A stretch of 64,000 nucleotides of DNA from Streptomyces iranensis (GTDB lineage: Bacteria > Actinomycetota > Actinomycetes > Streptomycetales > Streptomycetaceae). Below the pieces are notes generated by a model that was given only the letters and a program-made list of their open reading frames with translations, searched no databases and was not told the DNA's origin. Made by a program: the position numbers and the translations under genes. The stretch is from positions 744,000-807,999 of the forward strand of contig NZ_JAGGLR010000001.1 in the NCBI RefSeq assembly GCF_017874715.1. The letters are read 5' to 3'. Positions 35,886-46,667 of the stretch are shown one piece after another. Position 1 is the stretch's first letter. Each line of letters opens with the position of its first letter.

Positions 35886-36428
35886 TCAGATGCTGATGAG
35901 GCGCTCCAGCACATTGCGATAGCCCCGCATCGCCAGCCGCAGCTCCTCCGTCTCCGAGATGACCGCGTCGTCCTCGTGCCAGGCGGCACGTAGGGTGGCG
36001 CGGCGCTCGGCCAGGAGGTCGGTGAGGCGGGCGGCCACCTCCATGAGCAGGGCGTCGGCCTCCTCCACGGCGCCACGTGGGCTGTCCACGAAGCCGCTGA
36101 CCGCGTACCGCAGCCGCTGGGTCAGCTTGTCGTGCTCGCTCGTGGGCAGCACGGGGAAGCTGGGGCCGTTCGGGGTGTCCAACGGCTCGCCCGACGGCTG
36201 GGCGGAGGACCCGTTCGTCGGCGTGGGCCTGCTTCCGTTCGTCGGTGTCGACCGGCTTCCGTTCGTCGGCTCGTGCTTCGGCATCGTCGCGTGCCAGGAC
36301 GTCATCGGCCCCGCCGCCTCCGTGTGGCCCGGCCGCTGGGGCAGCGGAGCCGCTTCATGCTTCTCCAGCCCATGGCGCCGCTGCCCGTTGTTCTCCGTCG
36401 GGTCGGTCGGGTCGGTCGGGTCCGTCAC
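35886..36428 (-). CDS. Hypothetical protein with low-complexity N-terminus and helical C-terminus
   Basis: About 180 residues from GTG 36428, which overlaps the upstream gene stop (GTGA). The first part is repeated: TDPTDPTDPT and three TNGS units. From about residue 98 a predicted helical region follows, HDKLTQRLRYAVSGFVDSPR then EADALLMEVAARLTDLLAER, reminiscent of a coiled coil. I do not recognise the family. Co-transcription with the membrane protein upstream suggests a joint role near the membrane. Confidence 0.6.
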   Translation of the reverse strand: MTDPTDPTDPTENNGQRRHGLEKHEAAPLPQRPGHTEAAGPMTSWHATMPKHEPTNGSRSTPTNGSRPTPTNGSSAQPSGEPLDTPNGPSFPVLPTSEHDKLTQRLRYAVSGFVDSPRGAVEEADALLMEVAARLTDLLAERRATLRAAWHEDDAVISETEELRLAMRGYRNVLERLISI

Positions 36429-37144
36429 CACGCGCCGCCCTTCTTGGTGTGGCCGAACCGCGTATGGCCCGTCCCCATCCCGGTCCCCGTCCCCGTCCCG
36501 GTCCCGGTTCCTGGCAGCCACCTCCGGAGGCCGCTCCCGCTCCGCCGCTCGCCGTGGTGGTGCTGCCGCGCGGTCTCGGAGCCGGTCGGGGCGCCGTGGT
36601 GCGGCGGCCTGACCAGATCCTCGAAGAACGGCCGGGCGTGCACCACGGCCTCGCGCAGCTCCTCGGTGTCCGCGCGCCCCTCACGGGCGCGGGCGGCCGT
36701 GTCGTGGATCTGCCGGTAGCCCTGGACGTGGTCGGCGTGGTGGACGGACAGCGCCGCCACCTGCTCCTCGTAGTGGCCCGACGGGTAGCCACGGTCGTGG
36801 GCGAGCCGGGCCAGGAGCTGATCGGCGCCGGTCACCGTGTGTTCCGGAGACTCGATGAACATCTCCTGCATACCGGCCCACTCGGCCACGTACCGCTCGC
36901 GCAGCTCACCGGGCAGGGGTTCGGTCCTCAGATCGCCGTACAGCCGCAGCCGTTCCTCGAGTTCCCGCTCCGCCGCCTTGGTGTCGCCCGCGTGCTGAGC
37001 GACGTTCAGTTCGTACTCGGGCCCGAAGCGGCGTCGCAGAGCGCGTTCCCTACGGCCGGCGCCCGCGCGGACGACGCGGATGATGAGCGCGGCCGCGAGG
37101 ACGACCGCGACGACAACCACGATGCTGATCGCACCAGTTGACAT
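36425..37144 (-). CDS. Hypothetical single-pass membrane protein
   Basis: A 239-residue protein: an N-terminal membrane helix (GAISIVVVVAVVLAAALIIRVV, residues about 4-25), then a charged cytosolic helical domain (ERELEERLRLYGDLRT, GYRQIHDTAARAREG). A Gly-Thr dipeptide run (GTGTGTGTG), encoded by a short sequence repeat, lies near the C-terminus. ATG 37144 starts MSTGAISIVV. It forms a two-gene operon with the preceding hypothetical protein; no known domain is recognised. Confidence 0.65.
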   Translation of the reverse strand: MSTGAISIVVVVAVVLAAALIIRVVRAGAGRRERALRRRFGPEYELNVAQHAGDTKAAERELEERLRLYGDLRTEPLPGELRERYVAEWAGMQEMFIESPEHTVTGADQLLARLAHDRGYPSGHYEEQVAALSVHHADHVQGYRQIHDTAARAREGRADTEELREAVVHARPFFEDLVRPPHHGAPTGSETARQHHHGERRSGSGLRRWLPGTGTGTGTGTGMGTGHTRFGHTKKGGAW

Positions 37145-37270
37145 GGTCTGCTTCTGCCTTCCCGCTGGCTTCCCCCTCCGCGTTCGGGGGGCTCCTCTCT
37201 GCGGGTAGCCCGGTCTTCGGCCCTCAAACTGCGGTGCGTCAGAGGTGTGGTGGGTGCCAGGATGCGGACC

Positions 37271-37810
37271 ATGACGAGTACCCCCTGTGCCCGAGCCGGT
37301 GAGCGCGCCGGAGCCTCCCCCGGGTGGGCGGTCGCCGCGCGGCCCGTCGGCGACCCCGTCTCCGCCATGCTGCTGCGCGAGTACCTCGTCGATGTCGCCG
37401 ACCGCTACTACCAGCTCCACGAGGAGCGGGACTCGACTCCGGAGGAGATCGGGCAGGCGCTCGCCGAGATGCCCAGCGACGATCTCGCCCCGCCGCGGGG
37501 GGTGTTCCTGCTGGCGCACCATGCGGGGGAACTCGCCGGATGTGCGGGGGTGCGGCTGATGGACGCGCGCACGGCGGAGCTGAAGCGGGTGTACGTACGG
37601 CCCGCCAAGCGGGGGCTGGGCGGGGGCGCCGCACTGCTCGCGGCCGTCGAGGCGGCGGCGGTCGGACTGGGCGCCGGGCGGATCGTGCTCGACACCCGCC
37701 TCGATCTGGTCGAGGCACGTGGGCTGTACGCACACCACGGCTACCGGGAGGTTCCGGCCTTCACGGACGGGCCGTACGCCGAGGTCTGGATGGCCAAGGA
37801 GCTGGGCTGA
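37271..37810 (+). CDS. GNAT-family N-acetyltransferase
   Basis: A 179-residue acetyltransferase. The acetyl-CoA loop is seen in VYVRPAKRGLGGGAALLAAVEA (R-G-L-G-G-G), and the last strands (RIVLDTRLDLVEARGLYAHHGYREVPAF) are typical of the fold. The substrate is unknown. The start at ATG 37271 is a choice among close codons; the N-terminal 20 residues look non-conserved. It lies divergent from the hypothetical membrane protein gene. Confidence 0.75.
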   Translation: MTSTPCARAGERAGASPGWAVAARPVGDPVSAMLLREYLVDVADRYYQLHEERDSTPEEIGQALAEMPSDDLAPPRGVFLLAHHAGELAGCAGVRLMDARTAELKRVYVRPAKRGLGGGAALLAAVEAAAVGLGAGRIVLDTRLDLVEARGLYAHHGYREVPAFTDGPYAEVWMAKELG

Positions 37811-37878
37811 ACGGCCAAGGAGCTGGGCTGAGGCACGAGGCGCGGTGCGCCCAAAGGGCCCTGGTGCGCCCGAAGGCC

Positions 37879-39993
37879 CTACCCACACGGCGGCGGCGGT
37901 CTGCGGTGATCCGGGCGGGGCATGCCCTCCCTCGGCTGCTCCGCGTCCGAGCCGCACAGCTCCCGCGTCAGCTCGTCCACCAGCTCGGTCAGGTCGGTCG
38001 GGCGGTCCGGTGACCACCAGTCGCCCAGGAGTTCCGCGAGGGACGCCTCGCGGGCCCGGTAGAGCCTGGTCGCGATCTCGCGGCCGTCGTCCGTGAGGGT
38101 CAGCTCCAGCCCGTAGCGGCGGCCGAGGCCCCGCGCCTCGATCTGCCGTACCGCCTCGGTGATGGCCCGCAGCGGTACGGCCGTGCGCTCGGCGAGCAGG
38201 GCGGGTTCGACCGAGCCGTAGTGCTGGATGCGCAGCAGCATCCAGCTCGCGGCCGGTCCGAGGTCGAGACCGGCGCGCCGGGTGATGTCCACGTAGACCT
38301 GTCGGCGGCCCTCCCGGCTGCCCAGCAGGGACAGCGCGCGGGCGCATTCGTCGCGCGAGGTGCGTTCCACGGGGTTGCTGGCGAGTATCTCGCTGCCGTC
38401 GGGCGCGGTGACGCTGGCGCGCAGCGGCTCCTCCCGGAGGTACCAGGCGAGGAGGAAGGCGAGCAGCACGACCGGCACCGCGTACAGGAAGACGTCGGTG
38501 ATGGAGACGGAGAACGCGTGCCGGACCGCGGCCTGGTCCACGGGCGGCAGCCGGCCGAGGGTCCGGGGGTCGGAGGTGAGGGCGCCGGGGGTGACACCGG
38601 GTGGCAGACGCCGTCCGGCCAGGGCGTCGGCGATATGCGGGCCGAGGTTGTTGGCGAAGATCGTGCCGAAGACGGAGACGCCGAACGAGGCGCCGATCGA
38701 GCGGAAGAAGGTCGCGCCGGAGGTGGCGACGCCCAGGTCCTGATAGCGGACGGAGTTCTGCACGATCAGCACCAGCACCTGGATGACCAGGCCGAGACCG
38801 CAGCCGAAGACGAAGAGGTACGCGCTCATCTCGGCCGTCCCGCTGGACTCCCGCAGCTGGTGCATCAGCAGCAGCCCGACGGCGGTGACCGCGGTGCCCA
38901 GCACCGGGAAGACCTTGTAGCGGCCGGTGCGGCTGACCAGATGGCCGGAGACGGTGGAGGAGACCAGCGTGCCGAAGACCAGCGGCAGCAGATGGAGGCC
39001 GGACGTGGTCGGCGAGACACCCTGCACGATCTGGAGGAAGGTCGGCAGATAGGTCATGCTGCCGAACATCGCGAAGCCGACGACGAAGCCGATGACCGCG
39101 CAGAGCGTGAAGGTGCGGCTGCGGAAGAGGGTGAGCGGCAGCACCGGCTCGGCCGCGCGCGTCTCCACCCGTACGAAGGCCGCCAGCAGCACCATTCCGG
39201 CCACCGCGAGCCCGACGATCTGCCAGGAGCCCCAGCCGTAGGTGACCCCGCCGAGGGAGGTCATCAGCACCAGGGCGGCGGCCACCACGGCGATCAGGAA
39301 GGTGCCGAGGTAGTCGATGGTGTGCGAGGTGCGGCGCACCGGGATGTGCAGGACGGAGGCGACGACGAGGAGGGCGACGATGCCGAGGGGCAGATTGATG
39401 TAGAAGACCCAGCGCCAGCTGAGCCGGTCCACGAACACCCCGCCCAGCAGCGGCCCCAGCACACTTGCGGCGCTGAAGACGGCGCCGAAGAGGCCCTGGT
39501 AGCGGCCGCGGTCACGGGGCGGGACGATATCGCCGACGATGGCCATCGACAGCACCATGAGGCCGCCGCCGCCCAGCCCCTGCAGCGCGCGGAAGGCGAT
39601 GAGTTCGGCCATGTTCCCGGCGAGCCCGCAGAGCGCGGAGCCGATCAGGAAGATGACGATCGCGGTCTGGAAGAGCTTCTTGCGGCCGTACTGGTCGCCG
39701 AGCTTGCCCCACAGCGGGGTGGCCGCGGTCGAGGCGAGGAGATACGCGGTGACGACCCAGGACAGATGCTCCAGGCCGCCGAGGTCGCTGACGATCGTGG
39801 GCAGCGCGGTGGAGACGATCGTCTGATCGAGCGCGGCGAGCAGCATGCCGAGCAGGAGCGCGCCGATGGCCACGAGGACCGTGCGCCGCGGCCGGCCGCC
39901 TCCCGGGCCGGAGGCCACGGCGCCGGGGGCCACGGCGCCGGGGGTCCCTGGGCCTCCTGGGGCCGGAGCCGGGCTGCCGGCGTCCCGCGCCAT
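37879..39993 (-). CDS. DHA2-family MFS drug exporter with C-terminal winged-helix extension
   Basis: A 704-residue exporter. Fourteen membrane helices follow an Ala/Pro/Gly-rich start; ALDQTIVSTALPTIVSDLGG and PLWGKLGDQYGRKKLF are the usual DHA2 signatures for proton-driven efflux. After the last helix (about 545) come 160 residues resembling a MarR-type winged helix: EPALLAERTAVPLRAITEAV, QIEARGLGRRYGLELTLTDD. A regulator domain on the cytosolic end is unusual and could bind ligand or DNA. An alternative is that it is only a soluble ligand sensor or a degenerate domain. Confidence 0.8.
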   Translation of the reverse strand: MARDAGSPAPAPGGPGTPGAVAPGAVASGPGGGRPRRTVLVAIGALLLGMLLAALDQTIVSTALPTIVSDLGGLEHLSWVVTAYLLASTAATPLWGKLGDQYGRKKLFQTAIVIFLIGSALCGLAGNMAELIAFRALQGLGGGGLMVLSMAIVGDIVPPRDRGRYQGLFGAVFSAASVLGPLLGGVFVDRLSWRWVFYINLPLGIVALLVVASVLHIPVRRTSHTIDYLGTFLIAVVAAALVLMTSLGGVTYGWGSWQIVGLAVAGMVLLAAFVRVETRAAEPVLPLTLFRSRTFTLCAVIGFVVGFAMFGSMTYLPTFLQIVQGVSPTTSGLHLLPLVFGTLVSSTVSGHLVSRTGRYKVFPVLGTAVTAVGLLLMHQLRESSGTAEMSAYLFVFGCGLGLVIQVLVLIVQNSVRYQDLGVATSGATFFRSIGASFGVSVFGTIFANNLGPHIADALAGRRLPPGVTPGALTSDPRTLGRLPPVDQAAVRHAFSVSITDVFLYAVPVVLLAFLLAWYLREEPLRASVTAPDGSEILASNPVERTSRDECARALSLLGSREGRRQVYVDITRRAGLDLGPAASWMLLRIQHYGSVEPALLAERTAVPLRAITEAVRQIEARGLGRRYGLELTLTDDGREIATRLYRAREASLAELLGDWWSPDRPTDLTELVDELTRELCGSDAEQPREGMPRPDHRRPPPPCG

Positions 39994-40157
39994 GGCGACT
40001 CCTCCTCGCTCCCCTCCGTCCCCTCCTCATCCTCATCCCATCCTCACCTTTATGCCCTGTTACGGCCCGTCGGACCGGTCCGCACGGCGGGCGAACACCT
40101 GCGCGGAGGGCGATCGGATGCGCATAATCGCTGCGAGCTCCAGGGAGGGAAAGTTCC

Positions 40158-41201
40158 GTGACGGCAGAGTCCTGCCCGCACTGCTTCGCACCGGCGCGCG
40201 CCAACGGCCGCCCCGGATGTACGTGTGCCGAACGCGCCGCCGCGTCCACCGCGACGGCAGGTGCGACCGATGACCAGACCCGGCCGAACCCCCAGGTGAC
40301 GCTCCCGGAGGAGCGCCCGGCCGGCCCCGATCCGCGCGATCTGCGCCTCTTCGAGGAGGCGGAGAAGGCGACGGATGCGGCGGAGGCGGAGACGGCGGCG
40401 AAGGGGGAGACCACCGAGAACGCCGGGTACGCCGGATACGCCGGGAAGGGGGACGGCGAGGAGACGCGGGTGATCGACCGCGTCGAGGAGAGACCCGGCG
40501 GGGACGAGGGGGACGAGGCCGACGGAGACGCCGACGGAGATGCCCCCGGCCCCGGCCGTCACCGCAAGAGCAAGCGCAGGGTCATGACGGCCGTGCTCGC
40601 GGGCGCGGCGGCCGTGGCGGTGGCCGGTTCGCTGGCGATCGGTACGGGTCTGCTCGGCGGTGACCACAAGGAGGACGGCAGCGGCGGCGGCGCGAGCGAT
40701 CACACTCTCGCCGACAGCACCGTCAGCCCTCCGGCCGAGGAGGAGCTGCCCGCCGAAGGGCCGGGCACGTCGTCCGGCTCCCCCTCGTCGAGTGCGACGC
40801 CCCACCCCTCCGCGTCCGGCTCGGCGCGGACGAGCGCGGCCCCGAGCGAGGGCGGCCCCTCGGGCTCGGCCCGCCCCTCGGGCTCGGCCTCCGCGACCGG
40901 CCCGGCGACGAAGCCCGGACCGAGCGCGTCCGGCGGCCCGACCTCCGCCCCGTCCGACACCCCGGAGCCACCCGGCCCGCCGGTGCTGCGCGAGGGCGAC
41001 AGCGGGGCCGAGGTGGTCGAGCTCCAGAAGCGGCTGACCCAGCTGCTGCAGTACATCGGTGTGGCGGACGGGAAGTACGACGGGGGGCTGCGGAGGATCG
41101 TCTCCAGCTACCAGGACCAGCACGACATCACGGGCGATCCGGACGGCGTCTACGGCGAGGACACCCGCCGCGACCTCGAATCGAGAACCGACGAGCCGTA
41201 G
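40158..41201 (+). CDS. Membrane-anchored peptidoglycan-binding protein with zinc ribbon
   Basis: A 347-residue protein. The N-terminus has CPHC and, 11 residues later, CTC, a possible zinc ribbon. An acidic Asp/Glu/Gly-rich stretch precedes one membrane helix (TAVLAGAAAVAVAGSLAIGTG, near residue 145). After it a long Ser/Pro/Ala spacer leads to a C-terminal PG_binding_1 domain (REGDSGAEVVELQKRLTQLL, QDQHDITGDPDGVYGEDTRR). So a cytosolic zinc part is linked through the membrane to a wall-binding part. GTG 40158 is preceded by AGGGAGGG. Confidence 0.75.
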   Translation: MTAESCPHCFAPARANGRPGCTCAERAAASTATAGATDDQTRPNPQVTLPEERPAGPDPRDLRLFEEAEKATDAAEAETAAKGETTENAGYAGYAGKGDGEETRVIDRVEERPGGDEGDEADGDADGDAPGPGRHRKSKRRVMTAVLAGAAAVAVAGSLAIGTGLLGGDHKEDGSGGGASDHTLADSTVSPPAEEELPAEGPGTSSGSPSSSATPHPSASGSARTSAAPSEGGPSGSARPSGSASATGPATKPGPSASGGPTSAPSDTPEPPGPPVLREGDSGAEVVELQKRLTQLLQYIGVADGKYDGGLRRIVSSYQDQHDITGDPDGVYGEDTRRDLESRTDEP

Positions 41202-41224
41202 GGGCGCGAGCCGTCCCGAGCCCT

Positions 41225-41850
41225 GTGGGTGCCTGGCGGGCCTTTCCCCTACCCGCCCCTTCCCGAAACTGGGGCTCCGCCCCAGCCCCCGGCCCACGGC
41301 CCCTAAGGCGGGCCCCGCCACGCGGCGAAGCCGCATATCGATGCTGCGGGAAGGGGCGAAGCCCCGGCAGGGACTGGGGCAAAGCCCCGGGAGGGAGCGA
41401 GGGCGAAACCCCGGCAGGGACCGGAGCGAAACCCCAGCAGGGACCGGAGCGAAACCCCAGCAGGAACTGAGGCGAAACCCCAGCAGGAACTGAGGCGAAA
41501 CCCCAGCAGGAACTGAGGCGGAGCCCCAGCAGGGACTGAGGCGAAACCCCAGCAGGGAGCGAGGGCGAAACCCCAGCGGGGACCGGAGCGAAACCCCAGC
41601 AGGGACCGGAGCGAAACCCCAGCAGGGACCGGAGCGAAACCCGGGCGGGGACTGGGGCGGAGCCCCGGCAGGGACCGGAGCGAAACCCCAGCAGGAACTG
41701 AGGCGGAGCCCCAGCAGGGGCTGGGGCGGAGCCCCGGCGGGGACCGGGGTGGAGCCCCGGCGGGGGCTGGGGCGGAGCCCCGGTTTCGGGGAGGGGCGGG
41801 GAGGGGAGCAGCCCGCCGCAGGCGGCATGAACCGTCGGACACGCACCGAG
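41225..41850. repeat. 23-bp repeat array 2, reverse orientation
   Basis: About 19 units of 23 bases, such as GCGAAACCCCAGCAGGGACC plus 3 bases. Reverse-complemented, the unit aligns with that of array 1, mostly differing by transitions (GGGGCTCCGCCCC versus GGGGTTTCGCTCC). The left end contains CGCATATCGATGCTGCGG; the right end contains GGGGAGCAGCCCGCCGCAGG and CCGTCGGACAC, the inverted form of the array 1 start. It separates the peptidoglycan-binding gene from the HAD gene. Confidence 0.8.
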
Positions 41851-42006
41851 GGGCCCCACCCCCTGGCGCATAGCGGCCCCGCTTTGTATCGTGAAGGAAC
41901 AAAGTGGTTCCGCCCGTTTTCCCTGACCGGCGGGCGGAGCCGCTTGTTTCCCTTTCCGTTGCGTCTTTCCGCGGTCCGCACTCCGCGCTCGCGCCCAGGA
42001 GTCCCG

Positions 42007-42657
42007 ATGTCCCTCACCGCCCGCGCACTCCTCCTCGACATGGACGGCACCCTGGTGAACTCGGACGCCGTGGTCGAGCGCTACTGGCGGATCTGGGCCG
42101 CCGAGCAGGGGCTCGACCCCGAGCAGGTCCTCAAGGTCGTCCACGGTCGGCAGGGCCACGCCACGATGGCCGCGCTGCTCCCGGACCGCCCGGTGGAGCG
42201 GAACCTGGCGGACAACCGCTGGATGCTGGAGCGCGAGACCACCGATCTCGACGGCGTCGTGCCGGTGCCCGGCGCGGCCGCCTTCATGGCCGCGCTGGCC
42301 GCACTCCCGCACGCCCTGGTGACCTCCGCCGACGAGGCCCTCGCCCGCGCCCGCATGGGCGCCGCCGGACTGCCGATGCCGGAGGTACGGGTCACCGCGG
42401 AGCGCGTCGGCGCGAGCAAGCCCGACCCGGAGGGCTTCCTGAAGGGCGCGGCCGAGCTCGGCTTCGCCCCCGCCGACTGTGTCGTCTTCGAGGACTCGGA
42501 GGCCGGCATCGCGGCGGGCCGGGCGGCCGGAATGCGAGTCGTCGGCATCGGCCCGCGCGCCGGGGCCCACGCCCCGGACGCGCATGTGCGGGACCTTGAG
42601 CAGGTGCGGATAGAGGCCCTGCCCGACGGCACGATGCGGCTGCACTTCTCGGGCTGA
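42007..42657 (+). CDS. HAD-family phosphatase
   Basis: A 216-residue HAD hydrolase of the beta-phosphoglucomutase/GS1-like branch. The nucleophile motif LLLDMDGTLVNSD, the Ser motif VTSADEA, the Lys motif ASKPDPEGF and the final VVFEDSEAGIAAG are all present. It should dephosphorylate a small phosphorylated sugar or metabolite. ATG 42007 is preceded by AGGAGTCCCG. The upstream region has AT-richer promoter-like sequence at about 41880-41910. It is monocistronic. Confidence 0.9.
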   Translation: MSLTARALLLDMDGTLVNSDAVVERYWRIWAAEQGLDPEQVLKVVHGRQGHATMAALLPDRPVERNLADNRWMLERETTDLDGVVPVPGAAAFMAALAALPHALVTSADEALARARMGAAGLPMPEVRVTAERVGASKPDPEGFLKGAAELGFAPADCVVFEDSEAGIAAGRAAGMRVVGIGPRAGAHAPDAHVRDLEQVRIEALPDGTMRLHFSG

Positions 42658-42744
42658 GCGCTTCTCGGGCTGAGCGCCGGGGCCGACGCCGTGCGGTGAT
42701 CGCGCCCCGGGTGCCGGACGGACGGCCGCCCGGCACCCCGCCGA

Positions 42745-43326
42745 TCAGGCCGCGACGGCCTCGTACAGGCTGAAGCCGGCCAGCGCCAGCATCACCAGAG
42801 CCGCGATCCTGGTGATCAGCCGCAGCGGTACGTACCGCATCAGGGTGCGGCCGCCCACGATGCCCAGACCCGCGACGGCCCACAGGGCCAGCAGCGCGCC
42901 GACGCCGACCGACAGGGGGTCGTCGTAGCGGGCGGCGAGGTTCGCGGTCATGATCTGGGTCAGATCGCCGAACTCGGCGATCAGGATCAGCGTGAAGCCC
43001 GCCCCGGAGACCTTCCAGAAGCTCTGGTCGGCGGGGGTGCGGACCTCTTCCTCGTCGTCGTCCTTCTTGAAGAGCAGCATCGCCGCTCCCCCGAGGAAGA
43101 GCACCCCCACGATCGCCTGGAGCAGGCGGTGCGGCAGCAGGGTGAGCACACTGCCCGCCGCGATCGCGAGCACCACGTGAAGGGCGAAGGCCGCCGCCAC
43201 GCCGACGAAGACGTATGACGCGCGGTAGCGGGTGCCGAGCATCAGCCCGGCCAGGGCGGTCTTGTCGGGCAGCTCGGCGAGGAAGACGACGCCGAAGACC
43301 ACGGCGGCGACGGTGATGCTGAACAC
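42745..43326 (-). CDS. GDT1/TMEM165-family manganese exporter
   Basis: A 193-residue membrane protein with two homologous halves carrying the ion-binding motifs AELPDKT (variant of ExGDKT) and AEFGDLTQ. Such bacterial proteins export Mn2+. A GTG at 43326 gives MFSITVAAVVFGVVFLAEL. The acidic DDDEEE loop lies between the halves. A yybP-ykoY manganese riboswitch lies just upstream on the same strand, which supports Mn-induced export. Confidence 0.85.
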   Translation of the reverse strand: MFSITVAAVVFGVVFLAELPDKTALAGLMLGTRYRASYVFVGVAAAFALHVVLAIAAGSVLTLLPHRLLQAIVGVLFLGGAAMLLFKKDDDEEEVRTPADQSFWKVSGAGFTLILIAEFGDLTQIMTANLAARYDDPLSVGVGALLALWAVAGLGIVGGRTLMRYVPLRLITRIAALVMLALAGFSLYEAVAA

Positions 43327-43399
43327 GGAATGGATACCTCGTAGATCGGGCCGCGCCAAGGGCCCCGGGGGAGGGATCGCTTCGGCACGGCAGCGTCGG

Positions 43400-43530
43400 A
43401 CACTGCGGCCGAAGGTCTCGCTGGCGTACTGCCTCCGCGTCACGCGGTGATCCGTACGCTCCGGGCGCCGGCCCGCACCTCGAGGGGCGGGCAGTATGTC
43501 GACGGTCCGGCGAGGAGCTACTCCCCTTCT
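43400..43530 (-). ncRNA. yybP-ykoY (Mn2+) riboswitch
   Basis: On the minus strand the sequence has GGGGAGTAG (43518-43526), a run with GACATACTGCCCGCCCCTCG, and GCGAGACCTTCGGCCGC (43405-43421). These are the conserved blocks of yybP-ykoY riboswitches, which respond to Mn2+. It lies about 75 bases before the GDT1-type exporter gene on the same strand. Boundaries are approximate. Confidence 0.8.
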
Positions 43531-43989
43531 GCTTCCGCCAAGGATACGGGAACCCCCACCGCAGCCCGTCGGCATGCCTACGGGGCGCCGGGAAGTGTGA
43601 CCAGCCCCACAGCCGGGCGGGCGATCCGCGCCAGTGGCCAGTGGCCAGTTGGGCGGGCGCCCGGAGCGCCGTCGCCACTCGCGCGCCCGGCTCACCGGCG
43701 GCTTGTGCACCCGCCGGGCGGCGGAGCGGCGAGCGCCGCCCCGGGCGCGGCGTTGACCGGCGGCGATGCCTCGGCCCCGGGCGCGGGCGCGCACGATACG
43801 TGGGCGCATCGCAAGCGCGCGGTGGCCGCGCCGGGGCGGGTGGGTGGCACCAACTGCCTCCTGGAACCCCTTGCGTTGACATGACCGCGTCGTCACTCTG
43901 TTACCTGGCGCCCACCCCACGGCAACCCGGCGCCGCAACCATGGCCGGGCACCAGCGGCCAACGACCCCCCACCCTCAAGGGAGTTCGC
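43531..43989. other. Intergenic region, mostly without recognisable features
   Basis: This 459-base gap between the riboswitch and the secreted nuclease gene holds a short CAGTGGC duplication near 43632 and a TTGACA at 43876-43881. A TTACCT hexamer lies 19 bases after the TTGACA and could be a weak sigma-70-like promoter for the nuclease gene. No convincing gene is visible in either strand. Confidence 0.35.
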
Positions 43990-44649
43990 ATGTCGGACAC
44001 GTCTTCCCGCCGTCGCGTCTACGCGCGTCGCGCCTCCGTCTTCGGCGGGTTCGTCGCCCTGCTGGGCACGCTCGTACTGAGCGGACCCGCCGCCGAGGCT
44101 TCCCCGCCCACCCCGCCCAGCGCCGCCACCGCCCGTACCCAGCTGGCCTCGCTGACCGTCAAGACCGAGGGCTCGTCCGACGGTTACAGCCGCGACAAGT
44201 TCCCGCACTGGATCACCCAGAGCGGCGCCTGCAACACCCGCGAGGAAGTCCTCAAGCGCGACGGCGAGAACGTCCAGACCGACTCCAGCTGCGCGGCCAC
44301 CAGCGGCACCTGGTACTCCGAGTACGACGGCGAGACCTGGTCCGCCTCCGGCGACGTGGACATCGACCACGTCGTGCCGCTCTCCGAGGCGTGGAAGTCC
44401 GGCGCCAACAGCTGGACCACCGCCCAGCGCCAGTCGTTCGCCAACGACCTGACCCACTCCCAGCTCATCGCCGTGACGGACAACGTCAACCAGTCCAAGG
44501 GCGACCAGGACCCCGCCGAGTGGCTGCCGTCCCGGACCGCCTACCACTGCATGTACGCCCGCATGTGGGTCTCGGTGAAGTACACCTACAAACTCACCCT
44601 CGACTCGGCCGAGAAGTCCGCGCTCAGCGGCATCCTCAACGGCTGCTGA
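43990..44649 (+). CDS. Secreted HNH-type nuclease (GmrSD C-terminal-like, DUF1524)
   Basis: A 219-residue exported protein: twin-Arg-containing signal region (RRRVYARRASVFGG) with a hydrophobic segment to about residue 35, then a nuclease domain. DVDIDHVVPLSEAWKSG holds the HNH His pair, followed by NDLTHSQLIAVTDNVNQSKG and PAEWLPS. The last residue is Cys. It probably degrades extracellular DNA for phosphate or nitrogen. ATG 43990 follows AAGGGAG. It stands immediately before a PhoD-like phosphatase, a possible phosphate-related neighbour. Confidence 0.85.
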   Translation: MSDTSSRRRVYARRASVFGGFVALLGTLVLSGPAAEASPPTPPSAATARTQLASLTVKTEGSSDGYSRDKFPHWITQSGACNTREEVLKRDGENVQTDSSCAATSGTWYSEYDGETWSASGDVDIDHVVPLSEAWKSGANSWTTAQRQSFANDLTHSQLIAVTDNVNQSKGDQDPAEWLPSRTAYHCMYARMWVSVKYTYKLTLDSAEKSALSGILNGC

Positions 44650-44755
44650 GCCACCGCTCCATCCGGCGCACCGGCCGGAGGAACCGCCGCACCCCCTCCG
44701 TCGTTCCGTACCGTACGCATGTCGAGCACATCGAAGAACGACGGAGGAGGTCCGG

Positions 44756-46498
<1,743 letters not shown>

Positions 46499-46667
46499 GT
46501 GCCGTCCCTTGGGCACCGTTCCGCGCCGTACGTCACGTGATGACGGCGTATGTCCGTGATACGGGCCACAACGGAGCGGTACGTTCCGGAGACCGGGGAG
46601 ATTCGTGTGAAGCGGGCGGCATGATGGGCGCGCATCCTGCGTCACATCTGCCCCGGGAGACACAGCC

